This document shows positions 16,880 to 25,085 of a stretch of DNA of 64,000 bases, one piece after another; the stretch's first letter is position 1, and every line of letters begins with the position of its first letter. A program made the translations under genes and the position numbers. The notes under the pieces are model-generated. The model had not been told where the DNA came from. It saw only the letters and a list, made by a program, of their open reading frames with translations, and ran no database searches. This DNA is from Sphingobacterium allocomposti (GTDB lineage Bacteria > Bacteroidota > Bacteroidia > Sphingobacteriales > Sphingobacteriaceae): NCBI RefSeq assembly GCF_008124885.1, contig NZ_VNHX01000004.1, forward strand, positions 167,704 through 231,703. Reading direction: 5' to 3'.

Positions 16880-18562
16880 ATGGCAGATAATGTTTATGAC
16901 GCAATCGTCATCGGATCTGGAATAAGTGGTGGTTGGGCAGCAAAAGAGCTGACGGAGAAGGGACTGAAAACCATCATGCTGGAGCGGGGACGGAATGTTG
17001 AACATGTAAAGGATTACCATGCAAATAAAAATACGTGGGAGTATCCACACAGGGGAGGGCGTACGAAGCAGATGGAAGCAGACTATCCGGTGTTAAGACG
17101 CGATTATCCGTTGAACGAAAAGAACCTCGATTTCTGGGTCAACGAAAAAGAGAGCCCTTATACAGAAGTGAAGCGTTTTGACTGGTACCGCGGCTACCAC
17201 GTGGGCGGTAGGTCGCTGATGTGGGGACGCCAAAGTTACCGTTTTTCCGATTTAGACTTCGAAGCCAATCTGAAAGATGGACATGGCACTGACTGGCCTA
17301 TCCGATATGCCGATATAGCGCCGTGGTATAGTTATGCAGAGAAGTGGGCAGGTATATCCGGAAATAGAGACGGACTAGCGGTCCTGCCTGACGGCGATTT
17401 CATGCCGGCAATGGAGTTTAATGTTGTAGAAAAGGACCTTGCAGAACGTTTGAAAAAGGAATACGGCGGGAAACGTCACTTCATCATGGGGCGTACCGCA
17501 AATATCACGAAACCCCACACGGGCCGCGTGAACTGTCAGTATCAAAATCAATGTTGGCTTGGCTGTAACTTTGGCGCATATTTTAGTACGCAGTCGTCTA
17601 CGTTACCTCCCGCCATGGCAACTGGTAATCTAACGTTGCGTCCGTTCTCGATTGTGACGAAGATAATCTACGACAAGGACACACAGAAAGCAAAAGGCGT
17701 AGAGATCGTTGATGCGGAAACAAATAAAACGTACGAGTTTTTCGCAAAGGTGATCTTCGTCTGTGCGTCGGCTTTTAACTCCACCTGGATATTGATGAAT
17801 TCGGCTACGGACGTCTGGGAAGGCGGGCTTGGTAGCAGTTCAGGGGAGCTGGGACACAACGCGATGGACCACCACTTCCGCTGTGGCGCTGGTGGACGGA
17901 TCGAAGGATACGAAGACAAGTATATCTTTGGACGTCGTCCGACAGGCTTATATGTACCAAGGTTTGTCAACGTAGATGGTGATACAAAAAAACGCGACTA
18001 TGTACGCGGGTTTGGTTATCAGGGCGCTGCAAGCCGCGGCCGTTGGTCGGGAGAGGTCGCTGAAATGAGTGTAGGCGGCGACTGGAAAGACGCTATGCTT
18101 GAGCCGGGAGATTGGACAGTCGGGTTTACGGCATTCGGTGAAATCCTGCCTTATCATGAAAATAGAATCTATTTAGATAAGGACAAAAAGGACAAATGGG
18201 GGCTTCCGGTCCTGGCCATGGATATGGAAATAAAAGATAACGAGAAGAAAATGCGTGGCGACATGCAAAACGAAATGAAGGAGATGTTGGAGAAGATCGG
18301 TGTAAAAGATGTTTATACATATGACAACGAATATGCTTTCGGTATGGGTATCCACGAGATGGGAACAGCCCGTATGGGAACAGATCCGAAAAACTCCGTT
18401 CTGAATAAGCACAACCAGGTGTGGGATGCTAAAAACGTTTTTGTTACGGACGGAGCCGCAATGACGTCGGCAGCCTGTGTAAATCCTTCGTTGACCTACA
18501 TGGCATTGACGGCACGCGCGGTAGACTTCGCAGTGAGTGAATTGAAAAAGGGTAATCTTTAA
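16880..18562 (+). CDS. GMC-family FAD oxidoreductase, sugar/glycoside dehydrogenase catalytic subunit
   Basis: The 560-residue protein has the ADP-binding VIGSGISGGWAAKEL at about 11-25, the ERGRNVEHV region, the GGRSLMWGRQSYR flavin segment near 112, and the C-terminal block HEMGTARMG with the catalytic His, followed by DGAAMTSAACVNPSLT with the paired Asn. This matches gluconate 2-dehydrogenase or glucoside 3-dehydrogenase large subunits. It lacks its own signal peptide; such subunits are carried across the membrane by a Tat-bearing small subunit, which is encoded two genes downstream (20039). No cytochrome c subunit gene is present in the block. Confidence 0.92.
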   Translation: MADNVYDAIVIGSGISGGWAAKELTEKGLKTIMLERGRNVEHVKDYHANKNTWEYPHRGGRTKQMEADYPVLRRDYPLNEKNLDFWVNEKESPYTEVKRFDWYRGYHVGGRSLMWGRQSYRFSDLDFEANLKDGHGTDWPIRYADIAPWYSYAEKWAGISGNRDGLAVLPDGDFMPAMEFNVVEKDLAERLKKEYGGKRHFIMGRTANITKPHTGRVNCQYQNQCWLGCNFGAYFSTQSSTLPPAMATGNLTLRPFSIVTKIIYDKDTQKAKGVEIVDAETNKTYEFFAKVIFVCASAFNSTWILMNSATDVWEGGLGSSSGELGHNAMDHHFRCGAGGRIEGYEDKYIFGRRPTGLYVPRFVNVDGDTKKRDYVRGFGYQGAASRGRWSGEVAEMSVGGDWKDAMLEPGDWTVGFTAFGEILPYHENRIYLDKDKKDKWGLPVLAMDMEIKDNEKKMRGDMQNEMKEMLEKIGVKDVYTYDNEYAFGMGIHEMGTARMGTDPKNSVLNKHNQVWDAKNVFVTDGAAMTSAACVNPSLTYMALTARAVDFAVSELKKGNL

Positions 18563-18594
18563 AATCAACTTTAAAAACGTATAAAAAGCTAACT

Positions 18595-20022
18595 ATGAAG
18601 GAAAAAAATAATTCACGTAGAGATTTTATTAAGGGCGCGGCGCTGGCGGCTGCCGGTTTTATGATTGTACCCCGCCATGTGTTAGGCGGTACCGGGTTTG
18701 TCGCTCCCAGCGACAAGTTGATGATCGCCGGTATCGGAGTGGGCGGTAAGGGACAAAGTGATATTGCGTCATTTCATGCCAGTGGAAAGGCCGAGATTGC
18801 ATTTCTGTGCGATGTCGACGACCGCCGTGCAGCGAATTCCGTAAAAGCATTTCCAAAAGCGAAGTACTACAGGGACTACCGCGAAATGCTCGATAAAGAA
18901 CATAAGCATATCGATGCGGTGTCGATCTCTACTCCTGATCATAACCACGCTATCCAGTCGTTGGCAGCAATGCAACTAGGTAAGCACGTATACGTGCAAA
19001 AGCCGTTGACACACGACGTATGGGAAGCACGTGTTTTAACCGATGCTGCAAAGAAATACAAGGTGGTAACCCAGATGGGGAATCAAGGAGCATCAAACGA
19101 TGGTCCACGTGAGATAAAAGAGTGGTTTGAGGCAGGACTTATTGGCGATGTCCATACCGTTTATTGCTGGACAGATCGGCCGGTATGGCCATCCGGTATT
19201 CCATGGCCAACACAGACGGCGCCAGTACCGAAAGAATTGGATTGGGATTTATGGCTAGGTACAGCACCTTACAAAGACTATATTGAAAAGCTCGTTCCAT
19301 TCAACTGGCGCGGCTGGTGGGATTACGGAACCGGTGCCTTGGGAGATATGGGATGTCACCTGCTCGAAGTGCCATTTAGCACGCTGGGGCTGCGGTATAT
19401 TCAGGACGTACAGGCTACCGTTGGAACAATCTATGCCGACGAGTTCAAACGAGCCTACTATCCCGAGAGCTGTCCACCATCCAGCCACGTTACGATGACA
19501 TTTCCTAAGACGCCGAAAACGGCCGGCCCCGTAACCCTACACTGGATGGACGGTGGCATTCAGCCAACTCGTCCGGAGGAACTCGGGCCAAACGAGATCT
19601 TCGGCGACGGAGGAAACGGTATCTTGTTAATAGGAACCAAAGGGAAAATTTTGGCGGACACATACGGCGACAACGCGCGTTTGTTACCTACCACAAGAAA
19701 AGAAACGGTAGCGCAGAAATATGCACGTGTACCCGGAAAAGCCAACGGACATTACGCCCAGTGGGTTGAAGCCTGTATCGCCGGGTACGGTAAGAAAGAA
19801 GTGAGTGCGCCATTTGAGATTTCCGGACCGCTAACCGAAGCATTACTGATGGCAAATCTGGCTATCCGCGGAGCAGACTTACGTATCGACGGAAAGTATC
19901 CGGGGAGAAACCTGAAATTGCTTTGGGACAATGATCAGATGAAGGTAACTAACTTCGACGTGGTGAACCAGTTTGTGAAACGTCAATATCGCCAAGGTTG
20001 GGAAGTAAACTATAAAATTTAA
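18595..20022 (+). CDS. Tat-exported Gfo/Idh/MocA-family oxidoreductase
   Basis: The 475 residues begin with a Tat signal SRRDFIKGAALAAAGF, followed by the Rossmann motif IAGIGVGGKGQSD near 45-57 and the family block STPDHNHA and VQKPLTHD near 112-140. The C-terminal half has many Trp residues (for example WGWWDYGTG-like segments near 240), suggesting a carbohydrate-binding cleft. It differs clearly from the Gfo/Idh protein at 12301, so the two are not recent duplicates. It stands between the GMC dehydrogenase and its subunit-3-like gene, 16 bases before the latter. Confidence 0.9.
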   Translation: MKEKNNSRRDFIKGAALAAAGFMIVPRHVLGGTGFVAPSDKLMIAGIGVGGKGQSDIASFHASGKAEIAFLCDVDDRRAANSVKAFPKAKYYRDYREMLDKEHKHIDAVSISTPDHNHAIQSLAAMQLGKHVYVQKPLTHDVWEARVLTDAAKKYKVVTQMGNQGASNDGPREIKEWFEAGLIGDVHTVYCWTDRPVWPSGIPWPTQTAPVPKELDWDLWLGTAPYKDYIEKLVPFNWRGWWDYGTGALGDMGCHLLEVPFSTLGLRYIQDVQATVGTIYADEFKRAYYPESCPPSSHVTMTFPKTPKTAGPVTLHWMDGGIQPTRPEELGPNEIFGDGGNGILLIGTKGKILADTYGDNARLLPTTRKETVAQKYARVPGKANGHYAQWVEACIAGYGKKEVSAPFEISGPLTEALLMANLAIRGADLRIDGKYPGRNLKLLWDNDQMKVTNFDVVNQFVKRQYRQGWEVNYKI

Positions 20023-20038
20023 CTAAAGACACTGAACA

Positions 20039-20668
20039 ATGAATAGAAGAGAGGCAATTCAACGGGTGGCAATGTTGATCGGAGGCTCGGTGATCGGTGC
20101 AAACCTGTTCCTCGAGGGCTGTACGAGACCAGCCTCAAAAGATGTTGCGACCTTATTCGAAGAAGATAAGACAAACTTCCTGGGGGACCTCGCGGAAGCG
20201 ATCCTGCCGAAAACATCTACACCCGGCGCTAAAGAAGCCGGTGTAGGTGAGTTTATACCTGTCATGATCCGTGACTGCTACAATGAAGCCGATCAGAAAG
20301 CTTTTATGGAAGGACTGGCAGATGTAGACGACCGCGCCAAGAAGGAGTTCGGTAAAAAGTTCCAGGAACTTTCTAAAGAGGAACAACTTCAATTCGTAAA
20401 CCAGTACGATAAGGAGGCAAAAGCGTTCCAGAAGGATAGAGATGCGAAACAAGGCGAAATCTATGCGAAAGCTAAAGAACAAGGTAAGAAAGAGGAAGAA
20501 GCCGAGTACCTTCCTAATCACTTCTTCCATATGCTAAAGCAGTTGACGCTAACAGGCTTTTTCACTTCGGAGGTGGGGATGACAAAAGCCTTACGATATG
20601 TTAAAATTCCCGGACGATATGACGGAAACTATCCGTATAAAAAGGGAGATCGTGCTTTTGCATCGTAA
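20039..20668 (+). CDS. Gluconate 2-dehydrogenase subunit 3-like protein
   Basis: The 209-residue protein has a Tat-like twin arginine (MNRREAIQRV) and a possible lipobox LEGC near residue 26-29, followed by the family region FLGDLAEAILPKTSTPGAKEAGV near 48-70. The rest is strongly charged and helical, rich in Lys and Glu. In related dehydrogenases this small subunit chaperones the GMC subunit and provides the export signal, so it probably brings the GMC protein at 16880 into the periplasm. It is the last gene of the block. Confidence 0.85.
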   Translation: MNRREAIQRVAMLIGGSVIGANLFLEGCTRPASKDVATLFEEDKTNFLGDLAEAILPKTSTPGAKEAGVGEFIPVMIRDCYNEADQKAFMEGLADVDDRAKKEFGKKFQELSKEEQLQFVNQYDKEAKAFQKDRDAKQGEIYAKAKEQGKKEEEAEYLPNHFFHMLKQLTLTGFFTSEVGMTKALRYVKIPGRYDGNYPYKKGDRAFAS

Positions 20669-20689
20669 TCCTTACGTCGAATGATTTAG

Positions 20690-20853
20690 AGGCTGTCCAA
20701 AAAGGCTGACGTCGTCGTCATGGCGACGACGTCAAAAAAGTGCAGGTTATTCATTCGTGTCGATTTTCAAAGACATTCATGAGTTCTCTGCATTCGGTTT
20801 CCACGTCGCTTGCTCCTCGCAGTGATGGGGTTTGCCGCCGTTTTGGACAGCCT
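20690..20853. mobile_element. MITE-like element with terminal inverted repeats
   Basis: The 164-base stretch begins with AGGCTGTCCAAAAAGGC and ends with the inverted form GCCGCCGTTTTGGACAGCCT, giving about 17 bp of terminal repeats with one or two mismatches. Inside is a perfect 11-bp hairpin (20707-20734) and, at 20795-20828 on the minus strand, a copy of the widespread repeat TCACTGCGAGGAGC-AAGCGACG. No transposase gene is present, and no clear target duplication is visible. The element fills the convergent gap after the sugar oxidation block. Confidence 0.65.
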
Positions 20854-20883
20854 TCTTTACAGAACTGTTCCGGCCGGGGCAGG

Positions 20884-21606
20884 TCAATTTGTCAACTGCA
20901 TTAAAAACACTGCTTTGTCTCCGTGTTTGATAGAAAAGTCAATTTTGTTTCCATCTATTGAATGGTTGATCGTTACAGATTCTCCTAGTTTTAACTCTTT
21001 AATATAGTTGATGTCAACGGTCTTAAAATGCCGTTTCAGCACGGTTTCCGGATCGAGTGTGTCCAGGCACCAGTCTGTATATTTTACATTATTGACGTGA
21101 TTTACAATATCCAGGTCGGATAACTTCGGCGTATAGTGTACCGTTTGCTCACACAGCGTTTTCGCTTCTATCCGCTTGAAAGGCTCGTTTGTTGCCGTGC
21201 GGCCTGTCTGAATAATAACGGGATCGACGGCAGCTTTTAGGTCTTCCGACTTCCGCGATCTCACGTTGAACACCGCCCAGAAAGTCGTCGCTCCCGCGAT
21301 CTTTTCGCCGTTTTGTAAAATTTCGAAATTACGGACAGACCGGTTGCCTAGAAAGTCCTGCACCCAAGTCCGGACGGTTATTTGCTCTAAGAAGCGGGGA
21401 AGTCTGTCGATCTCTATACGGACACGGCTAAGTACCCAGGATTGATGGCTTTTCGACATCTCCATATAACCGAACCCGAGAAGTGTCGCGTGATCGGATG
21501 CCGTGAGCTGCAGGAGATTGCTCAATTCGCTATACCTTAGATACCCGTTGGAGTAACATTGGGTAAAGTTTATCGTGTAGGAATTCGAATAAATTGTTGG
21601 CTGCAT
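20884..21606 (-). CDS. Acyl-ACP thioesterase
   Basis: The 240-residue protein is a double hot-dog fold of the plant FatA/FatB-like thioesterase family, which releases fatty acids from acyl carrier protein. Recognisable are the N-terminal half with SWVLSRVRIEIDRLPRF and the GNRSVRNFEI segment, then the C-terminal catalytic stretch LDIVNHVNNVKYTDWCLD near residues 177-194, where Asp, Asn, His and Trp match the family active site. The start at 21606 leaves an A/T-rich upstream region. Its 3' end is 30 bases from the MITE-like element. Confidence 0.9.
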   Translation of the reverse strand: MQPTIYSNSYTINFTQCYSNGYLRYSELSNLLQLTASDHATLLGFGYMEMSKSHQSWVLSRVRIEIDRLPRFLEQITVRTWVQDFLGNRSVRNFEILQNGEKIAGATTFWAVFNVRSRKSEDLKAAVDPVIIQTGRTATNEPFKRIEAKTLCEQTVHYTPKLSDLDIVNHVNNVKYTDWCLDTLDPETVLKRHFKTVDINYIKELKLGESVTINHSIDGNKIDFSIKHGDKAVFLMQLTN

Positions 21607-21736
21607 AAAATAAATGTCATAAAGTGTGAAATAATGTAAATAATTTGTTGTGCATTATGAAATATATTCTGTGAATATTTATATTTAGTTAATCAATAAG
21701 AAGCTTTCGTAGAATTGTTTATTTTCATTTTGTGAT

Positions 21737-22003
21737 ATGATTGGAGAAATTATAGAAAAGGAACATATAGGTGATTATAAAATTATTCCGGCGGCGGTAG
21801 ACAAGACTGATTCTTTACACAGTAAGCTGTTGGCCGCACAACGTTTGGGAAATGAGTTTAAATCGAAAACGACGATGGTGTTCCAGACGGAAGACGGTCC
21901 GAAAAGAATAGAAACAACGGTATGGTCGCTGACGGAGCAGTATGTTCAGATAAAGGCCGGTGTGCTGATACCGCTCAAATCGATAATAGAGGTCGACTTC
22001 TGA
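21737..22003 (+). CDS. Small conserved hypothetical protein
   Basis: I do not recognise a family for this 88-residue protein. It has no signal peptide or membrane helix and looks like a small, compact beta-rich fold: a charged N-terminal half and then alternating strands (TTMVFQTEDGPKRIETTVW and a final VQIKAGVLIPLKSIIEVDF-like strand pair). The A/T-rich region before it, divergent from the thioesterase gene, leaves 130 bases for promoters. Codon use and strand pattern look genuine, and the gene is followed by a terminator. Confidence 0.7.
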   Translation: MIGEIIEKEHIGDYKIIPAAVDKTDSLHSKLLAAQRLGNEFKSKTTMVFQTEDGPKRIETTVWSLTEQYVQIKAGVLIPLKSIIEVDF

Positions 22004-22148
22004 TAAGTTCCGTACAGACAGCATGGAGGCCGTTTAATGTTTAAAAGGTAATACGAACACTATCTTCGTGTGAAGCGGGGCATTATTAGGAAGGATCTTA
22101 CGATAAAAAGGGAGCCTCAGACTCCGGTTTATGGGGGGAACAGTATAC

Positions 22149-22207
22149 ACCGCTTCTACTCTACGGACATGTAAAAGACTGCGTAGAACCTAGTATGTTG
22201 AAGCGGT
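22149..22207 (+). other. Long imperfect hairpin in the 3' region after the small ORF
   Basis: ACCGCTTC (22149-22156) pairs with GAAGCGGT (22200-22207), and inside it CTACG pairs with CGTAG. The gap 22004-22221 has no gene; it may be a structured 3' UTR or a small RNA ending at the terminator at 22222. Confidence 0.35.
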
Positions 22208-22221
22208 ACACGCCGAAACAA

Positions 22222-22256
22222 CAAAAGCTCTTGCTTCTGCAAGAGCTTTTTGTTTG
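22222..22256. terminator. Bidirectional intrinsic terminator
   Basis: AAAAGCTCTTGC pairs perfectly with GCAAGAGCTTTT around a four-base loop, with T-runs on both exits. It abuts the 3' end of tRNA-Pro on the minus strand and also closes the plus-strand transcript of the small ORF. Confidence 0.9.
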
Positions 22257-22330
22257 TCGGGATGGCCGGATTTGAACCGACGACCTCCAGCACCCCATGC
22301 TGGCGCGATACCGGGCTACGCTACATCCCG
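22257..22330 (-). tRNA. tRNA-Pro (anticodon GGG)
   Basis: On the minus strand acceptor CGGGATG pairs with CATCCCG, the anticodon stem CCAGC/GCTGG encloses ATGGGGT (anticodon GGG), and the T arm GTCGGTTCAAATCCGGC is present. Discriminator A; no encoded CCA. Last of three tRNAs transcribed Gly-Leu-Pro. Confidence 0.93.
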
Positions 22331-22422
22331 AGGATGTGTTAAAGATAATAGAAAAAATAAAATTCCGAAAACTTTCGTCTTGTTTCTATTAAAGTGAAGA
22401 GCCCATCTTACGACGAGCTCTC

Positions 22423-22510
22423 TGGTACCTAGGGCGGGAATCGAACCCGCACTCCTTTAACAGGAACAGGATTTTAAGTCCTGCGTGTCTACCAGTTCCA
22501 CCACCTAGGC
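22423..22510 (-). tRNA. tRNA-Leu (anticodon TAA)
   Basis: A class II tRNA on the minus strand: acceptor GCCTAGG with CCTAGGT, anticodon loop CTTAAAA (TAA), a variable arm, T arm GCGGGTTCGATTCCCGC, discriminator A. Unlike its neighbours it encodes the terminal CCA (22423-22425). Confidence 0.95.
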
Positions 22511-22515
22511 AACTG

Positions 22516-22588
22516 AGCGAAAGACGAGATTCGAACTCGCGACCCCAACCTTGGCAAGGTTGTGCTCTACCAACTGAGCTACTTTCGC
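22516..22588 (-). tRNA. tRNA-Gly (anticodon GCC)
   Basis: On the minus strand acceptor GCGAAAG pairs with CTTTCGC, the anticodon stem encloses TTGCCAA (GCC), and the T arm GCGAGTTCGAATCTCGT is perfect. Discriminator U, as usual for tRNA-Gly. It is the first of the three-tRNA transcript. Confidence 0.95.
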
Positions 22589-22599
22589 TTGCGACGATG

Positions 22600-22607
22600 C
22601 AAATATA
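22600..22607 (-). promoter_or_regulatory. -7 box of the Gly-Leu-Pro tRNA operon
   Basis: TATATTTG on the minus strand, 11 bases before tRNA-Gly; followed by CATC as at the second tRNA-Arg promoter. The -33 position shows only TTTT. Confidence 0.65.
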
Positions 22608-22772
22608 GACAGAAAATCTTATTCTTAAAATAATTTTACCGTTTTTTGATGTGGACAAAGCTAACATGCTATAAATGTGTATAATATTTTTTGATATTTA
22701 ATATGTCCGTAGCCGGCAGTAGACAGCCTATCGCAGTGCTCCGCAGGCAGACCGCGGTCAAAACTTTGTCTT

Positions 22773-22806
22773 TTTGTTCAAGTGGTTCAATATTTGCTTA
22801 TTTTTG
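22773..22806 (+). promoter_or_regulatory. Possible promoter of the GH144-like gene
   Basis: TATTTTTG (22799-22806) lies 18 bases before the ATG; TTTG occurs at 22773-22776 and 22765-22768, so spacing is longer than the usual 19 unless the overlapping AATATTTG (22789-22796) is used. Confidence 0.4.
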
Positions 22807-22824
22807 CTGTAAATCAATATTGCT

Positions 22825-25017
22825 ATGAAGGATTTCTATCGTTTTGTTTTGTCTGTTATAGGTGCGCTGTCTTGTTTATCCGCGTATAGTGATACTTACC
22901 CCGAGGTGATTTTTGACAACAGCTTGGTGAAAGGCGTGTATGCAAAGAGCAGAGTGGTCTATCAGGGGCAGTCATGGGTGGAAAACCTTAATCATCACCT
23001 GTTGGTGTCGGACACATTATTTTTCACGCCAGGAAACGCGTTGTCGTTAACGTATCGATCGGCTGCCGACGGAAATTGGGCGGTAGATCTGCAATACAGC
23101 CGTCAAAAACTGAACTATAAGGTCGAGAACAGCGATTTCCTCGTCATGAAAGTCTTTGTAAAAAGTGAGCATACAAAAGCCGGAGACCTTCCTAAAATAC
23201 AGATATTGCAAAAAGGATCAGAGACAGATCTCCTTCTATTAGCCGATTTTGCTGAGGACTTTGAGCAGAACACATGGATAAACGTCAAAATTCCGATTAC
23301 AAAGTTTAGGAATTTAATGGCCAATGAGCCGATTACAGCCATTCGGCTGGTACAAAACCGCGCAGGCAACCGAACACACCAACTGTTTATAGATCAGGTA
23401 GAGTTTTTGCCGAAGAACGTGTCGCATGTGAAGCTATCTTCGCCGGCCATACTCTCGTCGGCTGTTGCTTACGACAAACAGGTTCATTTACAATGGCAGC
23501 TTCCGCTGACACCCTCCATCCGATATATAAAAATATACCGGTCGGAAGATAACAAAGAGTACGTACCGGTAGGCATCCGCCCCATCTCAATGCAAAGCTG
23601 CCTCGACTATGTGCCCGATGTTAACAGAAGCTACTACTATAAAATAGCATGGGTAGACTACAACTATATGGAGTCTCCTTTTTCGGCAGTCAAGGAGGTG
23701 AAGACCAAACGCCTGGAGGAGCATGAACTGTTGGACCTCGTACAAAGTGCACATGTTAACTATTTTTCGGAGAACTATGATATCAATAGCGGTATGTATC
23801 TGCCGTTCCGTATGAAGGAGCGGGCGCTGGTTTCGATTAAAGAAAGCGGGAACGCGGTACTGAGCATGATCGTAGGCGTAGAGCGGGGACGGATAAATAG
23901 ACAGACGGCCGTCAGCAGGATCTCCCGGATGGTCTTTTTCCTGTCGAAAGCCCAAAATCGCTATGGTATTTTTCCGGCATATTTCGATGGTCGTACGGGA
24001 TTGCCCGACTACCGCAGCGATGAGGCAAGCTATGACGTGGTGGCTACCGCGGCGATGGTCGAGGCGCTGCTGGTTGCCAGACAGTATTTTACCAAGGAAG
24101 ACGAACAGGAGACCGATCTCAGAAACAGAATTACAAAGCTCTGGGAAGGGATTCAATGGGATAAGCTCCTCGCACCGGGATACACTGACGTGCTGGTCGA
24201 GAAGATCTCCGGTGTGGATTCGACAAGACAATATCCAACACTCGGCGGGATTAACGAATCGCTTAACGCTTATCTGCTGGCGATGAGCGCGCCTACACAC
24301 CGCATTCCTCTTTCGGCATATGAAAACGGCGTGAAGTACGTCGATCTTGCTTATTCTTCGTATTACAAAAAGATGGATAGCCTGGTTCGCGACACTGCAT
24401 CTTTTGTGCGTGAGACATTCCGGCTGGCTTTTAACCCCATCGGAGGAAAAGACCTGCTCGGGCTGGGGGAACGGGTTCCGGTACGGAGAGACACCATGCT
24501 CTATGGAGAACGACTGCCCTTCGGTTATACCGGGGGCAGCCTGCTGGAATTTTATAAGCCGTTTTTCACCATACGCCCAGCGCTGCTGAAAGACCCCGAC
24601 GTTAACTTCGAAGAAGCAATCCGCAGCTATATCAAGGTACGCAAGCGGAGAGACAACGAAATCGGTGTCGGATCGACAAACTCCGATATCTGGGGGTTTT
24701 ATCAGCTTAACGACACTACGGGGAGCTATCGGATCAACCCCGCGATCGCCCCGTCGTCGATGTTTTTATTAGAGAATGAAGGAAAGAGATCTGTACTCGC
24801 ACTTTATGACAACTTCGGTGAAAGCTTTTTCACAGAGTACGGCTTTAGGGCCTGGCTGGACCTGCGCAACAACGACGTGTCGGACGAATATTTTTCTACA
24901 AATCAGGCAGCTGTGGCCGTCTGTTTGGAAAATGCACGGTCGGGTTTGATCTGGAATCTTTACAAGGATATACCGGAAGTTAAGCAACTCCTGGCGAAGC
25001 TGTTTGAACGCCGGTAA
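22825..25017 (+). CDS. GH144-like secreted glucanase (putative glucoamylase family) with N-terminal sandwich and FnIII domains
   Basis: The 730 residues have a signal peptide (cleavage near SAYS-DT), a beta-sandwich of about 190 residues resembling a carbohydrate-binding module, a fibronectin III-like domain at about 205-300 (YKIAWVDYNYMESPFSA), and a C-terminal alpha/alpha-barrel. The barrel shows the glucoamylase-family blocks GIFPAYFDGRTGLPDY, SYDVVATAAMVEALLVARQYF, NPAIAPSSMF and NQAAVAVCLENARSGLIW, as in GH144 endo-beta-1,2-glucanases. The usual YGWNDC/WGLTASD region is replaced by SDIWGFYQLNDT, so activity may differ. The protein is probably periplasmic or secreted. Confidence 0.78.
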   Translation: MKDFYRFVLSVIGALSCLSAYSDTYPEVIFDNSLVKGVYAKSRVVYQGQSWVENLNHHLLVSDTLFFTPGNALSLTYRSAADGNWAVDLQYSRQKLNYKVENSDFLVMKVFVKSEHTKAGDLPKIQILQKGSETDLLLLADFAEDFEQNTWINVKIPITKFRNLMANEPITAIRLVQNRAGNRTHQLFIDQVEFLPKNVSHVKLSSPAILSSAVAYDKQVHLQWQLPLTPSIRYIKIYRSEDNKEYVPVGIRPISMQSCLDYVPDVNRSYYYKIAWVDYNYMESPFSAVKEVKTKRLEEHELLDLVQSAHVNYFSENYDINSGMYLPFRMKERALVSIKESGNAVLSMIVGVERGRINRQTAVSRISRMVFFLSKAQNRYGIFPAYFDGRTGLPDYRSDEASYDVVATAAMVEALLVARQYFTKEDEQETDLRNRITKLWEGIQWDKLLAPGYTDVLVEKISGVDSTRQYPTLGGINESLNAYLLAMSAPTHRIPLSAYENGVKYVDLAYSSYYKKMDSLVRDTASFVRETFRLAFNPIGGKDLLGLGERVPVRRDTMLYGERLPFGYTGGSLLEFYKPFFTIRPALLKDPDVNFEEAIRSYIKVRKRRDNEIGVGSTNSDIWGFYQLNDTTGSYRINPAIAPSSMFLLENEGKRSVLALYDNFGESFFTEYGFRAWLDLRNNDVSDEYFSTNQAAVAVCLENARSGLIWNLYKDIPEVKQLLAKLFERR

Positions 25018-25085
25018 AATCGCAATTAAATCAACGTTTACCGACGGAAATTATTATCTTTACGACGTTACTTAAAGCTAATTTC

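Noticed and set aside
16880..18562. DGAAMTSAA in the GMC protein as an ApbE flavinylation site
   Set aside because: This is the normal C-terminal signature of GMC oxidoreductases next to the catalytic Asn, and it lacks the required spacing of the ApbE motif.
20707..20734. Hairpin as terminator of the sugar oxidation block
   Set aside because: The 11-bp stem is followed by A residues, not T residues, on the plus strand; it is better explained as part of the MITE-like element.
23587..24300. Minus-strand frame of 237 codons opposite the GH144-like gene
   Set aside because: It is antisense to a continuous secreted enzyme with clear motifs; its translation is Arg/His/Cys-rich without any domain.
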